A stretch of DNA of 64,000 bases, from the NCBI GenBank assembly GCA_029948255.1, contig JALIZF010001363.1, positions 186,001-250,000 of the forward strand, read 5' to 3'. Numbering within the stretch: position 1 is the stretch's first letter; each line of letters opens with the position of its first letter. Shown here piece after piece: positions 1 to 10,192 of the stretch. Below the pieces are notes generated by a model. It ran no database searches. It had not been told where the DNA came from and saw only the letters and a list, made by a program, of their open reading frames with translations. This DNA is from Telmatactis stephensoni (taxonomy: Eukaryota; Cnidaria; Anthozoa; Actiniaria; Isophelliidae). The position numbers were made by a program, and so were the translations under genes.

Positions 1-1309
1 CCAATCAACAGACAGCATACAAAGACAAGGTCTTTTATCAATTATTCAGGGAATCTCTGCCGTAATCTTCTCTTTATTTCATTGCTCTGAACGTTTTTAT
101 TGTTTTTTTTTGTGTGTGACTAAACTCTTAAACACAATATCATTAGTCAAAACATAAAAAATATATTAAAAATATACGTATTAAAGAAATATGAAAAGAT
201 AAATAAAAAATAACGAGAAAATATGAAAAATAGATGCGCAAAAACATGGCCGAAATCGTGTTAGTATTAAAGGAATCAAACTTGATCCTGTCTGACAGTG
301 TTTAACTGTTTTTCCTAACCATTTATAATCTCATTTTAAAATAATTTCAAGTAAAATAAACTACTTTTTTCAACTCTAGTATGCAATTGAAGAAGTTCAT
401 ATGTTACTAGTGATCGATTTGAATTATTGAACTGCTAAAGAATACAGTGAATGTCGAATTTATCTTGGAAAACTGTAAGGCTAGTATCACGTAGATCAAC
501 TACAAACATAAATAAAATTATAACTCCCCTTCAAAGTTCTACAAAAACCGTTATGGTATTTAAACATACCAAATTACTAACTTACGAGATCGGCGAATGT
601 CGCGAATGAAGCTTCACTTTAGAACTCCTGGTTACAATATAACAAGACTGGCCTGGTTTTAGCTTCAAAACAACACACTTTGCAGAGTCATCTACAGAAC
701 CCATGGTTAGAATCTTGTAATTTCATCAATACCGCTTGAAAAGTTGTAGAACAGTTTTCCATATTTTAGTAGGATTCATACCAAACACAACAGAGTTCAC
801 AGGAATTCTGATAATCCAAATATGATAAATAATTAATAGCATTTTGAATTCTTTATCCTCAGAAATTACAAACAAAGATTTTGAGGTTACCAATAAATCT
901 AAGTACATCTCGATAACGCGACTAACAAAAACAAGAACAAACAGCAGCGAATCACAAAATTGTACAAATACTAAATATTTTTAAAAGCTTCAAAAAATCC
1001 CGTAAACAAAATGGGAACATGTCATGAACTCTTAAAAGCTGTTAAATATCACAATTTTTACATCTTTTAAATAAAGTCGACCTGTAATAAGAAACAATAT
1101 AAGTTTAGAAGCTTTTTTTTCTTTCCCTTTCATTTCCACTTCTTTTTTGGAGGAAAAAAACTTGGGGTTAGGTGTTTGGGTGGTAAAATTTTTTTATGAA
1201 GCCAACCTGAATAGATCGTAATTAAAACCTGAATATCACATAAAGAGAAAAATTAACTTCTGTCCATTGCAATGTTGCTAATGATGGTTAAATGTATTTT
1301 ACAAAATAA
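1..1309. other. AT-rich sequence, no confident gene
   Basis: AT-rich DNA with short homopolymer runs. Apart from one possible small exon on the minus strand (586-627, listed separately) I see no coding signal, repeat array or RNA gene. It may be intron or 3' flank of the minus-strand dystrobrevin gene whose last confident exon is at 10193-10323. Confidence 0.5.
586..627 (-). CDS. Candidate microexon 12 of the dystrobrevin gene
   Basis: Read on the minus strand, 42 bases lie between an acceptor (GTAACCAG) and a good donor (CTC followed by GTAAGT). The preceding confident exon (10193-10323) ends in phase 2. Continuing in that phase gives 14 open codons (reading VSSKVKLHSRHSPIS with the split codon) and leaves phase 2 again. 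The position fits the variable linker between the ZZ domain and the coiled coils of dystrobrevins, where small alternative exons are known. The support is only splice signals and frame, so a chance match is quite possible. Confidence 0.28.
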
Positions 1310-2290
1310 CCGGTATATTTCGCGCGCTCTGATTGGTCGACAACCATGTGTGATTACATTAAACCCTAGCCAAACTATCTAACTTATGTTGGATGAAACA
1401 TCCAACATTGTTGGATCTAACAATGTTAGACTGTTAACGTAGATCGAACATTATTGGATGAAACGATCTAATTTCCGCCATTTTGTTTTCATCGCATGCT
1501 TTCTGACCGCGTGAAGGCTGGTAACCAACTTGAAATATCGTTTTCTGATTGGATGAAACTGCAGTTGATCAATCCACTATTGTTAGAAACCCGGCTAAAC
1601 GCTCCAACATTGTTGCATCCCACATTTTATTGGAGCGAAATGTATGATCGAAAACAAAACTTCATCCAACATTTATCTAACAAAAATGTTGGACGAACAA
1701 GATCCAACATGGTATGACAAACAGGCCAACATTGTAAGATCCAACAAAGTTACATGGTTTCATCCAACAAAGATAGTTTAGTTAGGGCTTTACACACACA
1801 TAGATGACGTCCGGCATTAGATCTTACACGCGCTTGTTTCGATGAATATTATATAAAACAAACAGATTCCATTCCGTGGGTCTAATAGATGCACGGACGC
1901 ATTTAAATGCTGAGATATCTAAATTTAAGAAACAACCCACTTATATGCTCATAAGTGTTGCCTGGTCATTCCCTTAAAAACCTTCATGTTTCTTGTTGTA
2001 TTACTATAAGATTACGAATATTATTATTTAATTGTACTACCTGTTATTTCTTTACAATAAGTGCTTTTTGTTTCCCTAGATTATCTAAGCTGACCCGTGG
2101 GTTGTGTATATATTCTTGTACCTATTTATGTGTTAATCAATAAAAAAGTGACAAAAAGCGTCAAGGCGTCAAAATGTGGTAAGAACTCAACAAGAACTCA
2201 TACTTCTTTGTTCTCATCATATTTTGACGTCATCTGTGCATCTATTAGAGTACAGACGCACGAAAAATTGGAATCTAATTGTTAAATAAT
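1310..2290. repeat. Foldback (inverted-repeat) element, interrupted
   Basis: The inner arms at about 1857-1900 and 2240-2285 are inverted copies of each other (AACAAACAGATTCCATT against AATTGGAATCTAATTGTT, then the shared motif CTAATAGATGC). The left end carries a CTGATTGGTC motif. A better preserved relative with the same arms is at 34640-34900. A second TIR element (1360-1792) has inserted into the left half. No coding capacity; this is a nonautonomous DNA element. Confidence 0.6.
1360..1792. mobile_element. MITE with TIR TAAA(C/G)CCTA and internal TCCAACA repeats
   Basis: The ends are inverted repeats: TAAACCCTAGCCAAACTATC on the left, and the reverse complement of the right end reads TAAAGCCCTAACTAAACTATC. 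Inside are many copies of TCCAACA and its complement TGTTGGA, several arranged as small palindromes. There is no transposase. CCCTA-type ends next to TTAA resemble piggyBac, but no clean target duplication is visible, so the superfamily is left open. Confidence 0.6.
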
Positions 2291-2450
2291 GAAAACTTTA
2301 TTCATATGTTTTATCTCATAAAATACAATTGTAAATCTCACTTAACAGGTAATTTACAACTGGCTACCAGAACTGACAATACTACTAAAAATACATATAC
2401 ATATATTATATTATATACATATTATATTTATATAACAAGTTTAAAATTTC
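2286..2450 (-). repeat. 3' end fragment of a non-LTR retroelement
   Basis: This segment is nearly the same as 36410-36530. Read on the minus strand it ends in AATAAAGTTTTC followed by ATT, the usual 3' end of a CR1/L2-group element with a short repeat tail. No coding part remains. Confidence 0.5.
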
Positions 2451-2664
2451 ATCAGGTCGAGATTATCCCAATTCTTGTTTCTTTTACAAAATATGAAATA
2501 AGTAGATCTAATAGCAATGCTAATTATTTTTTAAACTATATACATTTGATGTTTTTTGTCTATTTTTTGTCTATTAACTTTTTAATATGTCTAAGAATGA
2601 TGAACATTCATTTGAAAAGACTCCAAGTGCACTTATGGAAAGGTTAACAAATGTCACAGATTTT

Positions 2665-2683
2665 ACGACGACGACGACGACGA

Positions 2684-2734
<51 letters not shown>

Positions 2735-2773
2735 AGAAGAAGAAGAAGAAGAAGAAAAAGAAGAAGAAGAGTT
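2665..2773. repeat. Trinucleotide array (ACG)n(CCG)n(ACG)n(AAG)n
   Basis: A run of about 105 bases made of ACG, CCG and AAG units. In the frame of the retroelement fragment that follows it would encode an Asp then Glu run; in other frames it gives artificial poly-Thr, Pro, Lys or Arg stretches. I treat it as a microsatellite that may have grown inside the retroelement ORF. Confidence 0.7.
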
Positions 2774-3023
2774 CTATAGTTATAATAAGACCTATAAGGA
2801 GAATGCCAAAAAGTTCTATCGTGATCTTGGCGAAAAGAAGACAGATGTTCAAGTACCTCCAACAAAGGAAGAGGTCGAGAATTTTTGGTCTAACATCTGG
2901 GAAGAGAGAAAACACCATAACGAAGGCACTGAATGGATAAAGCAAATAGAACAGAAACATCAACAAACACCTGAGCAAGAATGGCAAGAAATGGCAAGGA
3001 ATTATCAAAGATGGTTACAGTGA
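2774..3023 (+). pseudogene. Linker fragment of an R2/R4-type retroelement polyprotein
   Basis: The frame that ends at TGA 3021-3023 is open for about 80 codons and includes KKFYRDLG and, later, VENFWSNIWEE. Such a segment just before the reverse transcriptase is, to my knowledge, typical of the cnidarian restriction-like-endonuclease retroelements seen elsewhere in the window (6018-8440, 36696-39003). It is cut off at about 3022, where an unrelated APE-type element begins. The acidic run encoded by the trinucleotide array lies directly upstream in the same frame. No RT domain is attached, so it is a relic. Confidence 0.5.
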
Positions 3024-5841
3024 TTATAAGCCCTTGGAAACACTTAACTGTTGTGAAGAGCATGAAATTTTCTGGGTTTATCTCAGGCCCAAACGACTCC
3101 CTCGCGGGTTTTCGTGCATAGTCGCTGCTGTTGTTTATCATCCGGCCCCGTCACCTGCAAATGACAACTGTATACGTGAACATCTCTCAAGTTCCCTCAC
3201 CCTCGCTGAGTCAATGTACCCGAACTGTGCATTGGTAGTTTGTGGTGATTTTAATCGTCTTGACACTAAACTGCTTCAGTATCATTATGGCCTTAAACAA
3301 ATTGTGAAACGCGCTACTCGAAAAGATGTTATCCTCGATCTGATTCTTACAAATCTACATGAGTACTTCCAAGACCCAATCACCTATCCACCATTTGGAT
3401 TGTCTGATCACAATACCGTGTTAGTTTGTCCTAAGATTAGAGAGGGAAAATCTAAGACTAGTACATTCGTCTTGAAGCGCGACCTACGTAACAGCCGCAA
3501 GGCAGAACTTGGGCGCTTCTTGGAAAGTATAGACTGGAATGTAATTTTGTCTGGTCTTCACTCTTCTGATGATCTATTCAGTGCCGAACAAGACGTAATT
3601 ATAACCGGTTTAGATATGTTGATGCCTCTCAAAAGAGTGCGAGTTTATGAAAGCGACGCCCCTTGGGTGAACGATCAGCTAAAATCACTAATTCTTAAGA
3701 GACAGCAAGCCTTCCACGATCATGGCTCTGATTCACGTCAATTTAGATTTTACAGAAACTTGGTCAACCGGAAAAGAAAGTCCTGTAAAGCAAATTTCTA
3801 TAACTCAAAAGTGGAACAGTTAAGACAAAGTGACCCCAAAGCCTGGTGGAAAGCGTAAAACAAATCAGTGGAATGCAATCCCGTCGTTCTAACGACTTAC
3901 TTGCTCAGTTGCACGTCGAGGGGCTCGACCAGTTAACCGAAAAGCAAGTTGCTGATACAATTAATTCCGCCTTGTTGGAGCCCCTGGAGGAATATCGTTT
4001 ACCTCACGGCATCGCAAAGCTCCCTTTTGAAGATAACGATCCTGAGTTCTTACAAGTATCTGAGCATGATGTGCACAAGGTGCTTTTGCAACTGAATTCT
4101 GCAAAAGCTGGTGGACCAGACGGGATACCGAACTGGGTTCTTAAGCAGTATGCAGATGTTCTTTCTTTTCCTGTAACTGCCATCCTCAATGCATCGTTTA
4201 AAGATCAGTGACTTCCTGGCGCCTGGAAAATGGCCGATATATCACCTCTCCCAAAGAAGAAACCTGTGAAGGAGCTGAAGAAGGATTTAAGACCCATTTC
4301 ACTAACGCCCTGTATCTCCAAAGTTGCTGAGGACTTTGTAGTCACGCGGTATGTAAAGCCCGCTGTATTGAACATCTTGGATCCTCGCCAATATGGTGCG
4401 ATTCCAAAGTCTAGTACAACATTGGCTCTCTTGGAGATGCTTCACGTTTGGTCTCAAGGGACAGATGGGAATGGTTTTACCATTCGAACAGTCTTGTTTG
4501 ATTATAGGAAAGCTTTTGATTTAATTGCTCACGATATTCTTGTTAGTAAATTACGCTGCTTAGCTTTGTCCGCTAGCATTATTAATTGGATCATAGATTT
4601 TTTGTCAGATAGGGCCCAAAGAGTCAAGCTTGCAGAAGGGTGTTTTTCTGAATGGGGTGGGGTACCATCTGGAGTTCCACAGGGAACCAAATTAGGGCCA
4701 TGGTTATTTCTTATTATGATAAATGATCTAAGTATTAGCGACGCCTTTTTGTGGAAATATGTGGACGATACAACTGCGTCCGAAATCATAGGAAAGGGCG
4801 AACAGAGTAATGCCCAAGCGATCGCTGACAAGGTAGCAGACTGGTCGCGCAGAAATAAAGTACAGCTGAATAGGGAGAAATGTAAAGAGCTTCAAATATC
4901 ATTTGCAAAAGTTAAGAGAGATTTGCCTCCAATAGTTATAGAGGGTGAAAATATTGAAGTTGTTGATAATATAAAACTCCTAGGTCTTACAATTTCTAAC
5001 GAGCTAAGATGGAATAATCATGTTTGTGAAGTTATTAAGAAGGTGTCAAAAAGGATCTATTTTCTTACGAACGACTACTAAGTCTCTCTATATATTGATG
5101 TACCTCTTCTTAAGCTCATACACTTTACGTTCGCGTGTGTGTTTTGTGTGTGTTTCTTTTCCTGTTATTAATGTTTGTATGCGTGTGTGTGGCAGCTAAC
5201 TACAACAATAGTTAGTGGAGGGTTTCACTCCATTACCTATTGCTACACAATAGAACAACGATCTGTCCATAGCTACTTTGCCTCATTAGCTTTTCTAGCT
5301 ATTAAAAGTAGCTGTGCTCAATATCTATAGTTTATTTCAACATGTAGACAATATATGTTCTGTACATATATTTTTTGTATAAAATAAAAAAGTTCAAAAA
5401 AAGTTCAAAGTTCTTACAAAATTGAAAAGAGCTAACGTCTCGCAGAGCGATTTATGCCATTTTTATACAATGTGCATACGTACAATAATCGACTACGCTG
5501 CGCCCGTTTTTCATTTTGCCTTGCCATTGTATTTAGTGAATGAGTTAGAACGCTTACAGAAGCGTGCTATGCGTATTATTTGCCCTAATGTTGAGTACAG
5601 CCGCGCACTTTCAATCCTTGGGTTACCTACCATTAACGATCATCACGAAAATATTTGTACGCGTACATTCAATAATATTGTAAATGACAGTGAGCATAAA
5701 CTAAACAACCTCTTGCCAAAACCATTTGAATGTAATAACTACAATCTTAGACATGTCCCAAAGTTTTCAATTCCTCGTTATCGGACAAACAGGTTTAGAG
5801 ATAGTTTTATAATTAAATCAGCCATTCGCGCAAATAATTAA
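3022..5841 (+). pseudogene. APE endonuclease/reverse transcriptase polyprotein, broken
   Basis: The protein would nick DNA and reverse-transcribe the element RNA at the target. Visible parts: endonuclease core 3' half with GDFN and SDH residues (3022-3480); a basic linker ending in PKAWWK (about 3848); the RT finger/palm with AGGPDGIPNW (about 4110), an FDYRKAFD-type motif (about 4500), GVPQGTKLGP (about 4673) and YVDD catalytic Asp pair (about 4758); and a thumb-like C-terminus ending at the TAA at 5839. The first part is in frame 1; everything after about 3850 is in frame 3, which continues across the TGA at 4209 and, if the 5069-5410 insertion is skipped, resumes without a shift. The N-terminal half of the endonuclease is missing. 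Confidence 0.72.
5069..5410. mobile_element. Nested 342-bp insertion with 7-bp target duplication
   Basis: The APE element reading frame is interrupted here. TTCTTAC occurs exactly at both edges (5062-5068 and 5411-5417), and removing the insert plus one copy restores the frame with no lost codon. The insert is noncoding, contains an imperfect hairpin TAACTACAACAATAGTTA, and ends in AAATAAAAAAGTTCAAAAAAAG, which looks like a poly(A)-type or short tandem 3' tail. That suggests a retrotransposed SINE or a 3' end fragment. I do not recognise the family. Confidence 0.75.
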
Positions 5842-6017
5842 TTATGATCTTAGCCATCCGTTTGGAATTTTATTATTATATATGTTTTTAGATCTTATTA
5901 TATATATATTTATATTAGAATTAGTTGACAAACAATTTTTTTAGCTTTAATTTTGATTTTATTTTTATTTTGTAAATACGCAATTCAGCCGCACGGCTGC
6001 AATGTATTTGTTAATAA

Positions 6018-8440
6018 AGTACCTTTACCTCTATCTCTAGAAGAGACTGTGTCAGCTATCAAGCAATCTAGTAACTGGAAAACACCAGGGAAAGATGGCA
6101 TTGCAAACTTCTGGTTGAAATATCTAACATCCTTGCAAATAGATTTAACTACAGCTTATAACGAATGTATCGCTAATCCTGAAATGTGTCCAAAATGGCT
6201 AACATCTCCAGGGAATTACCTTTCTCTTGCCAAAAAATGAAGAAACTGCAAATCCCAAAAATTATCGGCCAATCACATGTTTACCAACAATGTATAAGAT
6301 TTTAACATCTATTTTGACATCACGAACATATACACATCTAATCAATAATAACCTATTACCGTCAGAGCAGAAAGGATGCAGAAAAGGCAGCTATGGATGT
6401 AAAGACCAACTGCTAATCAACAAAGCCATCATGGAAGAAGTGAAATCAAAGAAGAAAAACATCACAACGGCGTGGGTTGACTATAAGAAAGCGTTCGATT
6501 CTGTTCCTCATAGTTGGATATTGAAATGTTTACAAATGTATCACATTTCTCCAATTATGATTGCCTTTATTGAAAATAACATGACAAAGTGGAACACAAC
6601 GCTGTTGCTTAACCATGCAAAAGGAACAGTCACATCTCGTAACATTAACATTAAAAGTGGTATCTTCCAAGGTGATTCACTCTCGCCGCTTCTCTTTTGT
6701 GTTGCTCTTGCGCCAGTATCTTCTCTACTCAATGATAGTGGATATGGATATAGAACAGGTGGTCAAGTAATCAATCACTTGTTCTATATGGATGATTTGA
6801 AGACATACGCAAAGACTGATCATGAACAGACAGGCTTGCTTACCATCGTGAAAGGCTTTAGTGATGATATCAAAATGGAGTTTGGTCTAGACAAATGTGC
6901 GAAAGCAACATTCAAGACTGAGAGGAAAGTTAATAAGTGCTGAAAACATCGAACTTGATGTACAAACCACCATCCAAGATCTTGACCAAGAAGATATCTA
7001 TAAATACCTTGGTGTTATTGAAGGAGATGGAATTCAACACTCAATGATGAAGGAAAAGATTCGCAAGGAGTATTATAGAAGGATACGTCTAGTTCTTAAA
7101 TCAGAACTAAATGCTACCAACAAAATAAGTGCAATAAACACCTTAGCAGTCCCAGTTGTCACTTACAGCTTCAATATCATCAACTGTAAAATAGAAGAAC
7201 TCAAGCGACTGGATAGAAAGACAAGAAAACTTTTGACAATGGAAAAAATGCACCACCCTAAGGCTGACGTGGATAGACTCTACTTGCCAAGAACATCAGG
7301 CGGTAGAGGTCTTATTCAAATTGAGGCCTCTTACAAGACAACCACGATTGGCCTTGATACCTATCTTAATGACAAACAAGACCATCTACTGCAAATAGCA
7401 TTGACCTCACCATGACAAGGCAAAGAAGTTATTTTCCATTCACCGTGAAGCGACAAAGTTAAAAAAGAGGTTTCAATCTACGAGAGATACCGAAAACAGC
7501 AAATGAACCAACCACTATCTATGCCCGGAGAACCAAAATCAAAGCAAAACATCATTCTGAAGAACAGCTAAAGAATTCCTGGGAAGAAAAACCACTTCAT
7601 GGAAGTATCCAAAACGCCTTAATGATAATGATGTTGATCACCTTCAGACTAACAAATGGCTCAAAACTTCTGGGTTAAAATCTCAAACTGAAGGCTTTAT
7701 AATTGCTGCCCAAGATCAGTGCATTGCAACAAATTATTATAAAAACAAAATCCTAAAAGATGGTACTTGTCCTCTATGTAGAATTTGTAATCAACAACTT
7801 GAAACAATAGACCATATTGTATCGGGGTGCCCAGAGCTTGCTAAGACAGAATATATCAATCGACATAACAAAGCAGCCAAATATATCCATTGGAAAGCAT
7901 GTAAACACTTCAATATAAATATTAATGAGCGATATTATGAACACGAACCAACAACTGTGATTGAGAACGATCAAGTTACAATACTATGGGATATGGGGAT
8001 ACATACTGACAGAGAAATAACAGCCAATCGTCCAGACATTGTTGTGAAAGACAAAGAAAATAAAACATGTTTGCTAATAGACATGTCTGTTCCCACAGAG
8101 AAAAACATTTCAATAAAAACCACCGAAAAACTCTCATAATATCTTGAAATCGAAATCGAAAGAATGTGGGGCTTGAAAACAAGTACAATACCTGTGATAA
8201 TTGATGCTTTAGGACTTATTAAAAAAGGAATATATAAATATATAAACCAAATTCCTGGAAATATAAAAATAGTAGAGCTACAGAAGATTGTACTTCTTGG
8301 TACAGCGCATATACTAAGAAGAACGCTATCCATCAAGTAATACCAATCACAACTATGTATGGACTCCTTATGTTCAAGGGATGAACACGGACCTATATTT
8401 TGTAAAACTATGAAAAGGAAAAGAATACAGATAATAATAA
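6018..8440 (+). mobile_element. Decayed R2/R4 (Dong-like) non-LTR retrotransposon
   Basis: Same family as the long ORF at 36705-38936 but more decayed. In order: NWKTPGKDG RT entry motif (about 6080), YRPITCLP (about 6260), VDYKKAFDSVPHSW (about 6476), IFQGDSLSPLLF (about 6660), the catalytic YMDD (about 6788), the thumb (to about 7415), a CCHC zinc knuckle (about 7770-7850) and the restriction-like endonuclease with RPDIV (about 8030). Frameshifts or stops occur near 6235, 6930, 7412 and 8138. The 3' end lies just before ATAATAATAAT at 8432-8442, matching a TAA-type target. The N-terminal zinc-finger region is absent. Confidence 0.75.
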
Positions 8441-8532
8441 TGTTTAAGATTTATATACCGCAAATATCTATATGTATATAATCAAATGCGGTTGAAATGA
8501 ACTGTAATGAAATGAAGTATAATAACATAAAG
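8441..8532. other. Short AT-rich spacer
   Basis: Between the R4-like relic and a SINE copy. It contains repeated TAACATAAAGTA and GAATGAAATG-type words; nothing else is recognised. Confidence 0.4.
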
Positions 8533-8726
8533 TAGCTAAGAATCCCAACTGTCGAGGAGGCGAACCAGTTGGCTATATTACAAGCATGGCCGAGAAACTG
8601 AATTTGAACTAATCGAAATCGGAACAAATTCAGTCTCAGCTAGTGGCCATGCAGGGAGGGAATCGAACCTGGGACCGCCAGATTGCGAGACCGACGCTCT
8701 GACCACTCGGCCATGCTGCCTCCTCA
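8533..8726 (-). repeat. tRNA-derived SINE, copy 1 (3'-truncated)
   Basis: Read on the minus strand the head resembles a tRNA for Ser or Leu: GGAGGCAGCATGGCCGAGTG carries the A box, and GGTTCGATTCCC is the B box of an RNA polymerase III promoter. The body continues with GAGACTGAATTTGTTCCGAT. Copies 2 and 3 (10373-10627, 20655-20929) share head and body and have a longer 3' part; this copy diverges after about 8533. It is a SINE and not a functional tRNA gene, because the body follows directly without a processed 3' end. Confidence 0.8.
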
Positions 8727-8998
8727 TAAATAATATTATTATATACCCTTGTCAAGACGTGCGCTCTGATTGGCCAAGTTGTGGTTAAGTAAAGTATAAC
8801 AATCTCAACGCAATTTAAACAACTACGACATACACGATTTCCTGACAAAGCTTTCCCTAGGACAACCTTTTAGAACGAACCTGAATTTACACCATAATTA
8901 GTATATTACGAACGCTCTGATTTAACGCTCTGACGGATAACGTCACGGAATATTACATAAAGTACTTTATGTTATACTTTATGATATAACTTATCAGA
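8727..8998. other. AT-rich spacer with CTGATTGG-type element ends
   Basis: This holds two copies of a GCTCTGATT word within ATTACGAACGCTCTGATT-like sequence, which recurs after the next retroelement (about 9946-9965). It is probably MITE debris. A small hairpin CATAAAGTACTTTATG lies at about 8957-8972. No coding signal. Confidence 0.4.
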
Positions 8999-9884
8999 GT
9001 GGTTGTCTGGTAACAAATTGATTTTGAATTTAAAGAAGACCGAGTTTATAGTCTTTGGTACCCACCAAAGACTACGTCGTCAGAATACCGATGAAGCTGA
9101 TATAACATTGGGAGGAGAATCTGTGAAACATTGTAATGCCTTCAAATATCTGGGCGTGATTTTGGACCCCAGCCTATCTTTCAATTTACATATCGATTAT
9201 GTCAAGAAGAAAGTTTCAAAAACACTGGGAATGTTCTCTAGAATACGATCATCATTAACAACTGAAGCATCGAACAGATTGTACAAATCAATGATTCTGC
9301 CAATTCTGGATTACTGTTCTGCTGTTTTTCATGGATGTGGTAAAGGCAATGAAGAAGAATTGGAACGCCTGCAGAGACGTGGTGGTAGGATAGTGCTAAA
9401 TACGGCTCACTTGTCCAACGAACATCTGGGTGATCTTGGTTGGGAACTTCTTAAGTCAAGAAGAGAAAAGCGTATTGTCAAGCTTGTTAAAAAATGTCTT
9501 GACGGAAAAGCTCCAAGCTACTTCTCAGACTATTTTCAACAGAAGACTTATGATGTTCATAATTATAACACTAGAAATAAGGACAAATTTTATATTGATA
9601 AAGTTAAATTAGAGTCAACCAAGAGAGCCTTTTTTATAAGGGAAAAATTATTTATAATGAATATATATAACGTTAAAATCCAGTTCCAGTCTAATAATTT
9701 TACATAATTTTATATGATTTTATAGATTTTTATGTATTTTATATTTCTTACGATTTTTTATATTTTATCGTTTTATATTTTTAATACTTAATTATTTATA
9801 TATTTATTTATTATATAGTTTTTTTATGCAGGACCCATGTTGATAGCAGTTTTCTATAACTGAAATGGTTATCCTGCTAAAATA

Positions 9885-9942
<58 letters not shown>

Positions 9943-9943
9943 A
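8999..9943 (+). mobile_element. 5'-truncated CR1/L2-group retroelement fragment
   Basis: Only the C-terminal reverse transcriptase region is left. The 702-base open frame (9003-9707) begins with SGNKLILNLKKTEF, the segment that follows the catalytic Asp pair in CR1/L2 elements, then FKYLGVILDP, LDYCSAVFHG, LQRRGGRIV and a C-terminal YNTRNKDKF motif. No RT active site is included. The 3' UTR ends in a (TTA)n tail at about 9888-9942, typical of the group. The uninterrupted frame suggests a fairly recent truncated insertion. Confidence 0.75.
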
Positions 9944-10192
9944 TATTACGAACGCTGTGATTGGTTAAAACAATTTTTCGATGCGTCCCAATTGACTAGT
10001 TGTACATCTATTCATCTTTAAAAATGGGCTTCAGATGGGCTTCAGTTGTGGATACTAAAAATCAAGGTCATAGCTGAAAAAGTACATGATTCAAGTTGTG
10101 CGCCTATTGATATTGATATTTGATTATAAAAACATTTTGGACTGAAAACAACGTTGAAAGTTTGGGAATCAGACAGAACAAAGAGTACTCAC
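9944..10192. other. Intronic or intergenic spacer
   Basis: Begins with ATATTACGAACGCTGTGATTGG, which echoes the sequence left of the preceding retroelement. It then runs to the donor of dystrobrevin exon 11 at 10192. No other feature is recognised. Confidence 0.4.

Larger units (their letters stand above)
3022..6017 (+). mobile_element. Decayed APE-type non-LTR retrotransposon
   Basis: A 5'-truncated element of the APE-endonuclease group (Jockey superfamily, CR1-like). In order: C-terminal half of the endonuclease (3022-about 3480, with VVCGDFN and a later SDHNT), a linker, reverse transcriptase (about 4060-5068, with GVPQGT and KYVDDTT), an insertion (5069-5410), and the RT C-terminus (5413-5841). 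The 3' end has an AT-rich tail and TTAATAAA at about 6010. Defects are a 1-base frameshift near 3846-3855, a TGA at 4209-4211 and the nested insertion, so it cannot move by itself. It abuts the R4-like element starting at about 6018. Confidence 0.75.

Noticed and set aside
2574..3008. Long open frames around the ACG/CCG/AAG array on both strands
   Set aside because: Most of their length is repeat; only the plus-strand frame ending at 3023 has meaningful sequence and it is a retroelement relic.
8636..8726. Candidate tRNA-Ser/Leu gene on the minus strand
   Set aside because: The tRNA-like head runs directly into a conserved SINE body shared with two other copies.
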